The notes beneath the pieces are model-generated. The model was not told where the DNA came from. It was given only the letters and a program-made list of their open reading frames with translations, and made no database searches. Below are positions 9,010 through 16,115 of a stretch of 25,549 nt of DNA, one piece after another. A program made the position numbers and the translations under genes. This stretch comes from G963674505 sp964575975. GTDB taxonomy: Bacteria; Desulfobacterota; Desulfobacteria; Desulfobacterales; SKZT01. Positions within the stretch are counted from its first letter, which is position 1, and the number at the start of each line of letters is the position of its first letter. The stretch covers positions 1 to 25,549 of the forward strand of contig CAZNTU010000067.1 in NCBI GenBank assembly GCA_964575975.1, in the 5' to 3' direction.

Positions 9010-9039
9010 GACCTCCGGGTTTGACAAACCTCGGAGGTC
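9010..9039 (+). promoter_or_regulatory. Strong hairpin ahead of the XRE-cupin gene
   Basis: A 13-bp stem with one bulged base (arms 9010-9022 and 9026-9039, 3-nt loop) lies 33 nt before the start codon of the XRE-cupin gene. It lacks a T tract. It could be an operator for autoregulation, an mRNA processing site after the thiolase-hbd transcript, or an attenuator. Confidence 0.45.
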
Positions 9040-9072
9040 ATAACCACATCGCTTTCATCCTGGAGGTCAACA

Positions 9073-9624
9073 ATGCCCACGAAAAAAACCGGCGCCAACG
9101 TACCGGTAGGAAAACGAATCAAGGAAGTCCGGACCGAAAAGAACATCGCGCTGGAACGAGTGGCGAACGAAACCGGGATTTCCATCGACAGCCTGAAGAA
9201 GATCGAGGCGGGCAAGATGACGCCTCCCGTCGGAACCCTGTTGCAGATCGCAAGGGCGATAGAAATCGACTCCGGTTTCCTGTTTCGCGACCAGGAGGAT
9301 CAGCAGAAGGAACGAGTCAAGGCCTACGGCAAACGCACCGAAAACTACGCCTACACCTCTTTGACCGAAGCCTCCGCGCACAAGCATCTCAAGGCCTTCA
9401 AGGTAGAGGTGGGCGCTGGACAGGACCACAAGGGCGTAGGATACTGCCACGAGGGCGAGGAGTTCGTCTATGTATTGAAAGGCCGGATCGAGGTCGCCGT
9501 AGGCGAACACGTCAACAACTTGTCCGAAGGCGAATCCCTCCATTTCAATTCCGGGATCAGACATATGATGCGAAACCCCGGCGACGTGGACTCCGAGCTG
9601 TTGGTGGTCATCTACGGGCCCTGA
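9073..9624 (+). CDS. XRE-family transcriptional regulator with C-terminal cupin domain
   Basis: A 183-residue regulator with a helix-turn-helix domain (about residues 12-66; GISIDSLKKIEAGK is the recognition region) and a cupin barrel (about 100-183). The cupin motif YCHEGEEFVYVLKG has metal- or ligand-binding candidates His126, Glu129 and Glu130, with GIRHMM downstream. The ATG at 9073 follows TGGAGGTC at ideal spacing. Regulators of this build usually sense a small molecule through the cupin. The position between hbd and the acyl-CoA dehydrogenase gene suggests it controls the short-chain acyl-CoA genes and perhaps itself. Target and ligand are inferred from context only. It is soluble and cytoplasmic. 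Confidence 0.9.
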   Translation: MPTKKTGANVPVGKRIKEVRTEKNIALERVANETGISIDSLKKIEAGKMTPPVGTLLQIARAIEIDSGFLFRDQEDQQKERVKAYGKRTENYAYTSLTEASAHKHLKAFKVEVGAGQDHKGVGYCHEGEEFVYVLKGRIEVAVGEHVNNLSEGESLHFNSGIRHMMRNPGDVDSELLVVIYGP

Positions 9625-9638
9625 AGGCGGGTGGAAGT

Positions 9639-9686
9639 GGTTCGGTGTTCAGTGGGTCGGGAGAGGTTCGGAGGATAGGGGTTCGG
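9639..9686 (+). repeat. Short G-rich repeats of the GGTTCGG type
   Basis: GGTTCGG occurs at 9639, 9665 and 9680, with GGGTCGG at 9654, giving spacings of 15, 11 and 15. They lie in the spacer between the XRE-cupin gene and the acyl-CoA dehydrogenase promoter. This looks like simple low-complexity spacer sequence; no function is evident. Confidence 0.35.
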
Positions 9687-9755
9687 TTGCCAGGATTTGG
9701 GTTTCAGGCATTGGAGTTTGCGGCAGGGACGATTCTCGCCGCCGGGAAATCGAAT

Positions 9756-9784
9756 ATGATATCCAACCGTCGCTTCCTTATAAT
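9756..9784 (+). promoter_or_regulatory. Candidate promoter for the acyl-CoA dehydrogenase gene
   Basis: ATGATA (9756-9761), a 17-bp spacer and a perfect TATAAT (9779-9784), 31 nt upstream of the start codon. The half-site CCGGGAAAT at 9742-9750 lies just upstream. The -35 is only a four-of-six match. Confidence 0.45.
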
Positions 9785-9814
9785 TTTGACAAAGCAAACG
9801 AAAGGACAGGCTCC

Positions 9815-10969
9815 ATGTTGTTTAAGCTCACTGACGAACAGGTAATGATTCAGTCCATGGTGCGCGAATTTTCGCGGAAGGTGGTCGCGGCGACGGCTGC
9901 GGAGAGGGACAAGACCAAGGAGTTTCCGGCCGAGAATTTGAAAAGGATGGGGGAGCTTGGACTCATGGGGATGATGGTCCCCCCGAACTTCGGCGGAGAG
10001 GGCGCGGACACCATCAGCTACGTGCTGGCGTTGTCGGAGATCGCCTATTCGTGCGCATCGACCGCCGTCGTCATGTCGGTACACAATTCCATCGTCTGCC
10101 AAAGCATTCTTCGATACGGCACGGAAGAGCAGAAGCGCAAGTATTTGCCCCGGTTGTGCTCGGCCGAGATCATCGGCGCCTTCGCGCTCACCGAACCACA
10201 GGCCGGGTCCGACCCGGTAAGCCAGTTGACCACTGCGGAAAACAAAGGCGATCACTACGTGTTGAACGGCGTCAAACGCTTCATCACCTCTGGCAAAAAC
10301 GGGGGGTTGGTCATTGTCACCGCCAAGACCGACGAAGGCAAGGGGCACAAGGGGATCAGCGCTTTCATAGTGAACAAGAGCACTCCCGGATTCGCCGCCG
10401 GCAGGATCGAGGACAAAATGGGATTGCGGGCGTCGGACACGTGCGATTTGCATTTCGACGACTGCCGCGTGCCGGTCGAGGACCGGTTGGGCAAGGAAGG
10501 AGAGGGTTTCAAGATCGCCATGACCGCCCTTGACGGCGGTCGGATCGGAATCGCGGCGCAGTCGGTGGGCGTCGCCCAAGCCGCGCTGGACGCGGCCGTC
10601 AAGTACGCCAGGAAACGCGAGCAATTCGGACAGAAAATATCGAAATTCCAAGGGCTCCGATGGATCGTGGCGGACATGGCCACGGAGATCGAGGCGGCGA
10701 AGCAACTGATGCTCTCGGCCGCCGCCTTGAAGGACAGCGGAGAAAAATTCACCGCCCAAGCCTCCATGGCCAAGCTGTTCGCGTCTGAGATGGTAAACCG
10801 AATCACGGCGAAAGCTCTTCAATTGCACGGCGGATACGGTTTCATATGCGACTACCCCGTGGAGCGCTTCTACCGCGACGCCCGCGTTTTCACCATCTAC
10901 GAAGGCACCTCCGAAATTCAGCGCCTAGTGATCTCGAACCATGTCTTCAAGGACAAAAGAACGCCATGA
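9815..10969 (+). CDS. Acyl-CoA dehydrogenase, short-chain (butyryl-CoA type)
   Basis: A 384-residue FAD enzyme of normal family length that oxidises acyl-CoA to trans-2-enoyl-CoA, or the reverse. FALTEPQAGSDP is the first signature. The C-terminal YEGTSEIQR carries the catalytic base Glu363 in the position used by short- and medium-chain enzymes, and LQLHGGYGF precedes it. The start at 9815 follows AAAGGACAGG. Its own promoter and the regulator gene upstream suggest separate control from thiolase-hbd. With those two genes it covers most of the butyryl-CoA pathway; the electron-transfer flavoprotein it would need is not in view. Butyryl-CoA as substrate is inferred from the neighbours and the catalytic Glu position, so a branched-chain substrate remains possible. 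Confidence 0.9.
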   Translation: MLFKLTDEQVMIQSMVREFSRKVVAATAAERDKTKEFPAENLKRMGELGLMGMMVPPNFGGEGADTISYVLALSEIAYSCASTAVVMSVHNSIVCQSILRYGTEEQKRKYLPRLCSAEIIGAFALTEPQAGSDPVSQLTTAENKGDHYVLNGVKRFITSGKNGGLVIVTAKTDEGKGHKGISAFIVNKSTPGFAAGRIEDKMGLRASDTCDLHFDDCRVPVEDRLGKEGEGFKIAMTALDGGRIGIAAQSVGVAQAALDAAVKYARKREQFGQKISKFQGLRWIVADMATEIEAAKQLMLSAAALKDSGEKFTAQASMAKLFASEMVNRITAKALQLHGGYGFICDYPVERFYRDARVFTIYEGTSEIQRLVISNHVFKDKRTP

Positions 10970-11057
10970 TCCGTCAAATGGGGAGATGAAAACCATTCCC
11001 TTTTCTCGACTTTCCCGGAATGCGCATTTGGAAATCATATCCGAGTTGCTTTGAATT

Positions 11058-12803
11058 TCATGCACCATTACAATTCGAAGATTGTTTCAAATTGAAGGCA
11101 ACAATTTCATCGTTAGCACAACTCTCCCCCCTCCTCGCACCTCTCTTTCTCTCCAAAGCCCTCCTGATCGCCAACGCGATCCGGCTTCTGTCGAAAGGCT
11201 TCCCCACCAGTTCCGATATGCCGAAAGCCTCGGCATTGCTTGCGGACACTGTCAGGCTGTACCCCGTGCAGAGAATAATCGGAAGGTTGGGCCTGAGAGC
11301 GTGGATTGCCCCCGCCATTTCCAACCCGGTCATGTTCGGCATGCCCATGTCCAAAATCGCCAGATCGAACGTTTCGGGACGCGTCCGGAAATCCTCCATG
11401 GCCTCTATGCTGCCGGTTTTCGCCACCACCTCGTAGCCAAGTCGCTCGAGCAGTCTTTTGTTCGCGTCGACGAAACGCTCTTCGTCGTCGACAAGGAGTA
11501 TTCTTTCGGCGGCGCCAACGTAGCATTCCATGCTATCGGCGGCATCGGAAGCGGGGGTTTCCGTTTCGAGTTCGGGAAGGAAAATTCGAAAAACGGTCCC
11601 TTTTCCGGCTTCGCTTTCGACGGTCATTTTGCCTCCATGGGTGGCGACAATCCCGTGGACTACCGACAAACCCAAGCCCGAACCCTTCCCGGGAGGCTTT
11701 GTAGTAAAGAAAGGATCGAATATCTTCTCCAGGTTTTCCTTCGGTATGCCGCATCCGTCGTCGGCAACCGTGACAAGCACTCCTTTTACCTTGTCCCGCG
11801 AGAAGCCGTTCCCTCCCCCAGGCATACGCTTTTCGAGCGCCACGCGGATCCTTCCCCGCCCGCTTCCGATCGCCTGAACCGCGTTCGTGCCCAGGTTCAC
11901 TATCAACTGGTGGACCTGCGTCGGATTGGCGAGCACCTGGCAAGGTTCTTTCGCAATGTCCTCCACAAGCTCGATTTGTTCGGGAATCAGTCGCTTTAGC
12001 ATTTCCAGGCTTTCCGCAACCACTTCCCTGATATCGTGGGGTTCCCGGATGTAGTCGGACCTTCTGCTGAAAGTCAATATCTGCTCGATCAGCTTCTTCG
12101 CCCGCTTGCTCACCTGGATGATCTGCTCCATGGAATATCGGGCTTCGCTTCCCACGGGAACGTCGTCGATGGCCAATTCGGCGTTCAAAAGGATCGCGCC
12201 GACCATGTTGTTGAAATCGTGCGCGATGCCCCCGGCCATGGTGCCTATGGCCTCCAGCTTGCTGGCTTGGTAAAGCTGCGCCTGAAGCTCCTCGCCCTCT
12301 TTTCGCGCCTTGATTTTCTCCGCGATTTCCTCTTCGAGCCGTTTGTTCGACAAGGCAAGCTCTCGAGTGCGCTCCTCCACGAGGACTTCCAATTGTTCCC
12401 TGTGCCTTTTCAGTTCCAAATGGGTATTCACCCTCGTCTTGACTATTTCGGGACTGAACGGCTTCATGATGTAATCCACGGCGCCGACATTCAAACCCGC
12501 CTTCTCGTACTCCTCGGTTCTTTTGGCGGTGACGAAAATCACGGGTATGCCCATGGTCCGTTCGTGGCTTTTCAGAAGCCTGCAAATTTCAATGCCGCTC
12601 TGCTCCGGCATCATTATATCCAAAAGGATAAGATCGGGCGGGGACTCCGATCGGGCGAATTTGATGGCGTCGCGCCCGTTCGTGGCGAAATGGGAATCGT
12701 AATCCGGCTTCAAGCATTCGGCCAATATCTTGATGTTGAACTTCGAGTCGTCGACGATAAGTATCCTAGGACGATTTTTTCGATGCTTCGTTTCAGTCGT
12801 CAT
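11058..12803 (-). CDS. Hybrid sensor protein: receiver - histidine kinase - receiver
   Basis: A soluble 581-residue signalling protein, with no membrane segment. The first receiver domain (about 12-125) has Asp18/19, phospho-acceptor Asp62 in LLDIMMP, Thr92 and Lys114. A coiled coil (about 127-180) leads to HisKA with His195 in GGIAHDFNN. The ATPase domain has Asn303/307, DDGCGIP, FDPFFTT (362-368) and GKGSGLGLS (372-380). The second receiver (about 434-550) has Asp439/440, Asp485, Thr513 and Lys535. I chose the ATG at 12803, just ahead of the first receiver and behind GGAAGAG. The frame stays open to 13262, but that stretch has no domain and is unlikely to be translated. With no sensor domain, it probably takes its signal from another kinase through the first receiver. 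It faces the KhtTU operon across a 487-nt spacer; any link is speculative. Confidence 0.88.
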   Translation of the reverse strand: MTTETKHRKNRPRILIVDDSKFNIKILAECLKPDYDSHFATNGRDAIKFARSESPPDLILLDIMMPEQSGIEICRLLKSHERTMGIPVIFVTAKRTEEYEKAGLNVGAVDYIMKPFSPEIVKTRVNTHLELKRHREQLEVLVEERTRELALSNKRLEEEIAEKIKARKEGEELQAQLYQASKLEAIGTMAGGIAHDFNNMVGAILLNAELAIDDVPVGSEARYSMEQIIQVSKRAKKLIEQILTFSRRSDYIREPHDIREVVAESLEMLKRLIPEQIELVEDIAKEPCQVLANPTQVHQLIVNLGTNAVQAIGSGRGRIRVALEKRMPGGGNGFSRDKVKGVLVTVADDGCGIPKENLEKIFDPFFTTKPPGKGSGLGLSVVHGIVATHGGKMTVESEAGKGTVFRIFLPELETETPASDAADSMECYVGAAERILLVDDEERFVDANKRLLERLGYEVVAKTGSIEAMEDFRTRPETFDLAILDMGMPNMTGLEMAGAIHALRPNLPIILCTGYSLTVSASNAEAFGISELVGKPFDRSRIALAIRRALERKRGARRGESCANDEIVAFNLKQSSNCNGA

Positions 12804-12819
12804 GGCTCTTCCGTTTTCC

Positions 12820-12881
12820 TTCCGCAAGCTCGACAGCTCATCTTCCTTGCCTCGAAATATTTTCCAGCGAGACTTGCGGAA
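12820..12881 (-). repeat. Inverted repeat in the leader of the hybrid kinase gene
   Basis: Arms 12820-12832 and 12868-12881 pair over 13 bp with one bulged base, enclosing a 35-nt loop, immediately upstream of the ribosome-binding site. It could fold in the mRNA leader or be a protein-binding site. No T tract follows. Confidence 0.35.
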
Positions 12882-12948
12882 CCAAATTTGTGTCGAAAAG
12901 AATCTGCCCGGGTTCAATAGATCTTCAGCAAAAATCCAAATGTTGTTT

Positions 12949-12977
12949 GGCTTAACGCAAGGCTGTTCCTTTGTCAA
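12949..12977 (-). promoter_or_regulatory. Weak candidate promoter for the hybrid kinase gene
   Basis: A perfect TTGACA (12972-12977, minus strand) is followed after 17 bp by TAAGCC (12949-12954), a poor -10. It would give a leader of about 140 nt containing the inverted repeat at 12820-12881. The rest of the 12804-13290 spacer shows only the khtT promoter on the other strand. Confidence 0.25.
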
Positions 12978-13120
12978 GCAAAAACCCGAAGCTGTAGGGC
13001 AGGTCGTCTTGATGCGACGCGACCGGCCACGGATTCGGCATCGGCCATATTCCGAGATCGGCGCCCTGGCAGCGGCGGCCGAACCAAGCCCGCGCATTGC
13101 AAGCCAGACCCTTTTTTGCA

Positions 13121-13150
13121 TTGTCAAAAACGGCCGAATTGGCTTATAGT
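13121..13150 (+). promoter_or_regulatory. Candidate sigma-70 promoter for khtTU
   Basis: TTGTCA (13121-13126), an 18-bp spacer and TATAGT (13145-13150), each five of six to consensus. It lies about 140 nt upstream of the khtT start codon. Confidence 0.5.
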
Positions 13151-13290
13151 TCGCAAAACCAAATCGGCTCGTCGCCTGCGGGACAATGTCGGCGTTCGGA
13201 TTCCTTTCCGCGGAATTCTCCCGATATCCCGCGAGAGCCGAGAATACAACGTTGTTTCGCATTCAACTTTTTCGAAGGACAGGGGGACTG

Positions 13291-13776
13291 ATGAAGGTAA
13301 GAACCACCGAGTTGCCGGGAATCGGCAAAAGCTATGCATTAACGACGGCCGAAGGCGCGAGGATCGTCGCCATCATGCATCATGCGGGACGCAGAGAAAT
13401 ATATTATTTCAAGGACCCGGACCAGGACGAACCCGATCTTTCCTTTTCTTTAAACGACGAGGAAGCCCGTCAGATCAGCACGATTCTTTTGGGGGTCGAT
13501 TACCAGCCGGTGAGCGAAAACAGAATGGAGATGCTTTTGAAGAGCGTCCGAATCGATTGGCTGCAAGTCGAGCCCGGAAGCTTTCTGGCCCAAAAGACCA
13601 TCGTGGAATCCCAAATCCGGACCCGAACGGGAACTACCATCATTGCGATCCAAAGAGGAGTCGAAATGATCGGAAGTCCGGATATTAAGGAAAAGATTCT
13701 GCCGGGGGACACTCTCATGTGTATCGGCACGCGGGAACAGACCCAGAAACTGGAAGTCTTGTGTAAAAAGGAGTGA
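13291..13776 (+). CDS. khtT: Potassium/proton antiporter regulatory subunit KhtT (RCK_C domain)
   Basis: A 161-residue cytoplasmic regulatory subunit. The N-terminal half has the KhtT-type start (TTELPGIGKSYAL) and GRREIYYF, and the acidic SFSLNDEEARQI segment follows. The C-terminal half (about 88-158) is a TrkA-C/RCK_C ligand-binding domain, with TTIIAIQRG and ILPGDTLMCIGTREQ typical of it. The ATG at 13291 follows AGGGGG. The antiporter gene lies 59 nt downstream, so the two form an operon. In the Bacillus KhtTU pair this subunit gates potassium efflux in response to nucleotides and pH. The same role is likely here, but the ligand cannot be read from sequence. Confidence 0.88.
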   Translation: MKVRTTELPGIGKSYALTTAEGARIVAIMHHAGRREIYYFKDPDQDEPDLSFSLNDEEARQISTILLGVDYQPVSENRMEMLLKSVRIDWLQVEPGSFLAQKTIVESQIRTRTGTTIIAIQRGVEMIGSPDIKEKILPGDTLMCIGTREQTQKLEVLCKKE

Positions 13777-13835
13777 CGCCCGACCGAAGGCGGCTTCATC
13801 GATAATCGTCTTTTATATTCCAAGGAAAGGTTTCA

Positions 13836-15023
13836 ATGGCCGAAATTCCATTTTTGCTCTTGGCAGGTCTGATTCTTTGCACGTTTTTTTTCGTGAGCTT
13901 TACGTCCCAGAAGATGCGGCTTCCTTCGGTGCTGATCTATATCGTACTGGGGAGTTGCGCCGCCTTGTTCTTCGAAAACGAAGAGGCAATCCACACCGTG
14001 GGAGAAATCGGCATCGTTCTTTTGTTTTTCATTCTGGGATTGGAGTTTCCATTGGCAAGGATGGTCGATATTTCCGCTAAGATTTGGCCGGCCGGACTGC
14101 TCGATGTCGGATTGAACCTCATCGTGGCTATAGGCATCGCCATGTTTTTCGGGCTGGATCCCGCTTCCGCGCTGGTCGTCGGTTCGGTGGCCTACGCCAC
14201 CAGCTCCTCGATTTCGGCGAAAATGCTGGAGGAACAAAAACGACTGGCGAACCCCGAAACGGAATTTATCCTGGCGCTGCTCATTTTCGAGGATCTCGTC
14301 GCTCCCGTGCTTGTTTCGTTCATTGCCGGAGCGCGACTCGGGGAAGAAATGAGCATCGGATTCGTTTTGATTCTCTCGCTGAAAATCGTTCTACTCCTGC
14401 TCGGCGCCATAATTCTGGGCCATTACGGCTTCAAGCGGCTCAGCTCCTTTATCGGCCGCCATATCCAAAAGGATTTCATGCCGCTCCTGGCCACGGGCAT
14501 AGCCATGTTTTACGCGGGTGTCGCCATCGCTCTGGGTTTGTCGGAAATCATGGGGGCCTTTTTGGCGGGAGTCATGCTGTCGGAAACGGGAAAATCCTCG
14601 GAAGTGGAGCATCTGATTTTGCCCGTTCGCGACATCACCCTCCCGTTTTTCTTTTTCTGGTTTGGGACAACCATTTCGTTCGGAGAGGGAATTCCATACA
14701 TTCCGATGATGTTAGTCCTCTTGGTTTGGGCGGTCGTCGGAAAGATACTGACCGGGCTGATTGGCGGACGTCTTTTCGGACTCGGCGGGAAAATAGCGTG
14801 CCGCGCCGGTTTCTCGTTCGTGCAACGAGGGGAGTTTTCGGCCATCATCGCCAGCCTGGCCGTTCCCCAGTTGCGAATATTCAGCGGCATATACATTGTG
14901 GCCACCGCCTTTATAGGAGTTTACCTTTTCCAAAAAGCTCCCGACGCGGCAAACTGGTATCATGAAAAATGGATCAAGCGGAATATCAAAAAGACCGCCA
15001 AAGCAATGGTCGAGAAAGCCTGA
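13836..15023 (+). CDS. khtU: CPA2-family potassium/proton antiporter KhtU
   Basis: A 395-residue inner-membrane protein with roughly 11-12 hydrophobic segments and no cytoplasmic RCK domain of its own, as expected when a separate KhtT exists. Family marks include LPSVLIYIVLG in the second helix, GIVLLFFILGLEF, the unwound-helix region ALLIFEDLVAPVL with the conserved acidic pair, and GFSFVQRGEFSAII near the end. The start at 13836 follows AAGGAAAGG. It should exchange K+ (or another monovalent cation) for protons, under control of the upstream subunit. It converges on znuA, leaving only 18 nt between the two stop codons. Confidence 0.88.
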   Translation: MAEIPFLLLAGLILCTFFFVSFTSQKMRLPSVLIYIVLGSCAALFFENEEAIHTVGEIGIVLLFFILGLEFPLARMVDISAKIWPAGLLDVGLNLIVAIGIAMFFGLDPASALVVGSVAYATSSSISAKMLEEQKRLANPETEFILALLIFEDLVAPVLVSFIAGARLGEEMSIGFVLILSLKIVLLLLGAIILGHYGFKRLSSFIGRHIQKDFMPLLATGIAMFYAGVAIALGLSEIMGAFLAGVMLSETGKSSEVEHLILPVRDITLPFFFFWFGTTISFGEGIPYIPMMLVLLVWAVVGKILTGLIGGRLFGLGGKIACRAGFSFVQRGEFSAIIASLAVPQLRIFSGIYIVATAFIGVYLFQKAPDAANWYHEKWIKRNIKKTAKAMVEKA

Positions 15024-15041
15024 ACGCAGACAAATCAAGAT

Positions 15042-15998
15042 TTATCGCAACTCGGCTCGAATGGCGTCGGCGACCCTTCTAAGATTCTCGTCCCAATCCG
15101 GGGCCAGCGGATCGACGAGGACCACGCGTCCCCCGATTTCCCTCGATATCAACTCGGCGCTCCTGGCGGAAAACTGCGGCTGCGCGAACACCACCTTGAT
15201 GTCGCGCTCCCTGGCTTTCTCTATCAGTTCCTTCAGCTGGGCGGGCTTGGGCTCCTTTCCCTCGATTTCCGCAGGGACCTGGACCAGGCCGTACTCGCGG
15301 GCGAAATATCCCCATGACGGATGGAATACCATGAACCGGAGCCCTTCCTTTCCGGCGAAATCCTTCTCGAGTTCCTCGTGCAGGTCGCGGATTTTCGAAG
15401 CGAACTTTCCATGGTTCGCCTTGTAGGTCTCCGCGTTTTCCGGGTCGATCGCAACAAGCGCCTCCAGGATCGTGTCCGACTGCGTCAGAACAAGCGGGGG
15501 GGACAGCCAAACATGCGGATCCAATACGATATCGCCATGGCCGCGGCTTGCCTCCCCGCCTTTTTCACCGTGCTCCTTTTCGTGTTCTTCATGTCCTTCG
15601 CCTTCGAGTCCTTCCTCGTGTTCCTCGTGGCGGTGAAAAGCGTCCATCGGCATCTTTTCCACGTTCCTGTCGGTTCGGACGATTTTCATGCCCGGATTGG
15701 CGGCGGCGAACCTGTCTATCCAGGTCCTCTCGAAGGGGACGCCGATCGAGAAAAAGGCCTTGGCCTTCGACAAGGCCGCCATTTGCGACGGTTTCGGTTC
15801 GTAGGTATGCGGGCTCGCCCCCGGAGGCGTCATCACCTCGACATCCATCAAATTATTGCAAATTTGTTGCACAAAAAATTTTTGGGGAAGAATGCTCACG
15901 AACACAGTCGGTTTCGTATCTTCCGCGCTTGGCGTCGCAACGGCCGAAGCTTGGAAAACAATCAAAATCAGAGCGAATCTTAAAAATCTTGCAGCCAT
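15042..15998 (-). CDS. znuA: Zinc ABC transporter periplasmic binding protein ZnuA
   Basis: A 318-residue solute-binding protein of the cluster-9 (zinc/manganese) family. The signal peptide is residues 1 to about 22 (LRFALILIVFQASAVA). Metal ligands are His64 (PHTYEP), His162 (DPHVWLSP), His226 (HPSWGY) and Asp296 (VDPLAPDW). A His/Glu-rich loop (about 121-155, with His122, 124, 127, 136, 139 and 143) points to zinc rather than manganese. The start follows a strong AAGGAGG. The ABC ATPase and permease genes are not in the window, so it is an orphan here. A palindrome overlapping its promoter suggests repression by a zinc sensor such as Zur. It follows the RND pump gene on the same strand but has its own promoter. 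Confidence 0.92.
   Translation of the reverse strand: MAARFLRFALILIVFQASAVATPSAEDTKPTVFVSILPQKFFVQQICNNLMDVEVMTPPGASPHTYEPKPSQMAALSKAKAFFSIGVPFERTWIDRFAAANPGMKIVRTDRNVEKMPMDAFHRHEEHEEGLEGEGHEEHEKEHGEKGGEASRGHGDIVLDPHVWLSPPLVLTQSDTILEALVAIDPENAETYKANHGKFASKIRDLHEELEKDFAGKEGLRFMVFHPSWGYFAREYGLVQVPAEIEGKEPKPAQLKELIEKARERDIKVVFAQPQFSARSAELISREIGGRVVLVDPLAPDWDENLRRVADAIRAELR
15857..15871. promoter_or_regulatory. Second TGCAA-N5-TTGCA palindrome, inside znuA
   Basis: TGCAA-N5-TTGCA within znuA codons 43-48, the same arm sequence and spacing as the palindrome in the znuA promoter about 205 bp away. The pair could bind one regulator cooperatively. The site is coding, so chance is possible. Confidence 0.35.
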
Positions 15999-16060
15999 GG
16001 AATACCTCCTTGTTTAGAATTTTTTGAACGTTTTCGCCTTCCGCGCAACCGGAAATGTTC

Positions 16061-16077
16061 ATGCAAATATATTGCAT
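16061..16077. promoter_or_regulatory. Zur-like operator overlapping the znuA -10 box
   Basis: ATGCAAATATATTGCAT has perfect 6-bp arms around a 5-nt centre. It lies 63 nt upstream of the znuA start codon and covers the predicted -10 hexamer, so a bound dimer would block transcription. Assignment to Zur is inferred from the zinc-uptake gene it precedes. Confidence 0.55.
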
Positions 16078-16094
16078 CCGAATAAAAAGCGCAA
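16066..16094 (-). promoter_or_regulatory. Candidate znuA promoter
   Basis: Minus strand: TTGCGC (16089-16094), a 17-bp spacer and TATATT (16066-16071). The -10 is a good match and lies inside the palindrome 16061-16077; the -35 is weak. Confidence 0.45.
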
Positions 16095-16115
16095 TCGATT
16101 TTCGAAGGCCCCGCA

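Noticed and set aside
10994..11022. CATTCC/GGAATG inverted repeat between the acyl-CoA dehydrogenase and the hybrid kinase, considered as a terminator.
   Set aside because: Only six base pairs, a 17-nt loop and no T tract after it.
12804..13262. Upstream extension of the hybrid kinase by 153 residues.
   Set aside because: No domain, unusual composition, and a good start with ribosome-binding site exists at 12803 just ahead of the first receiver domain.
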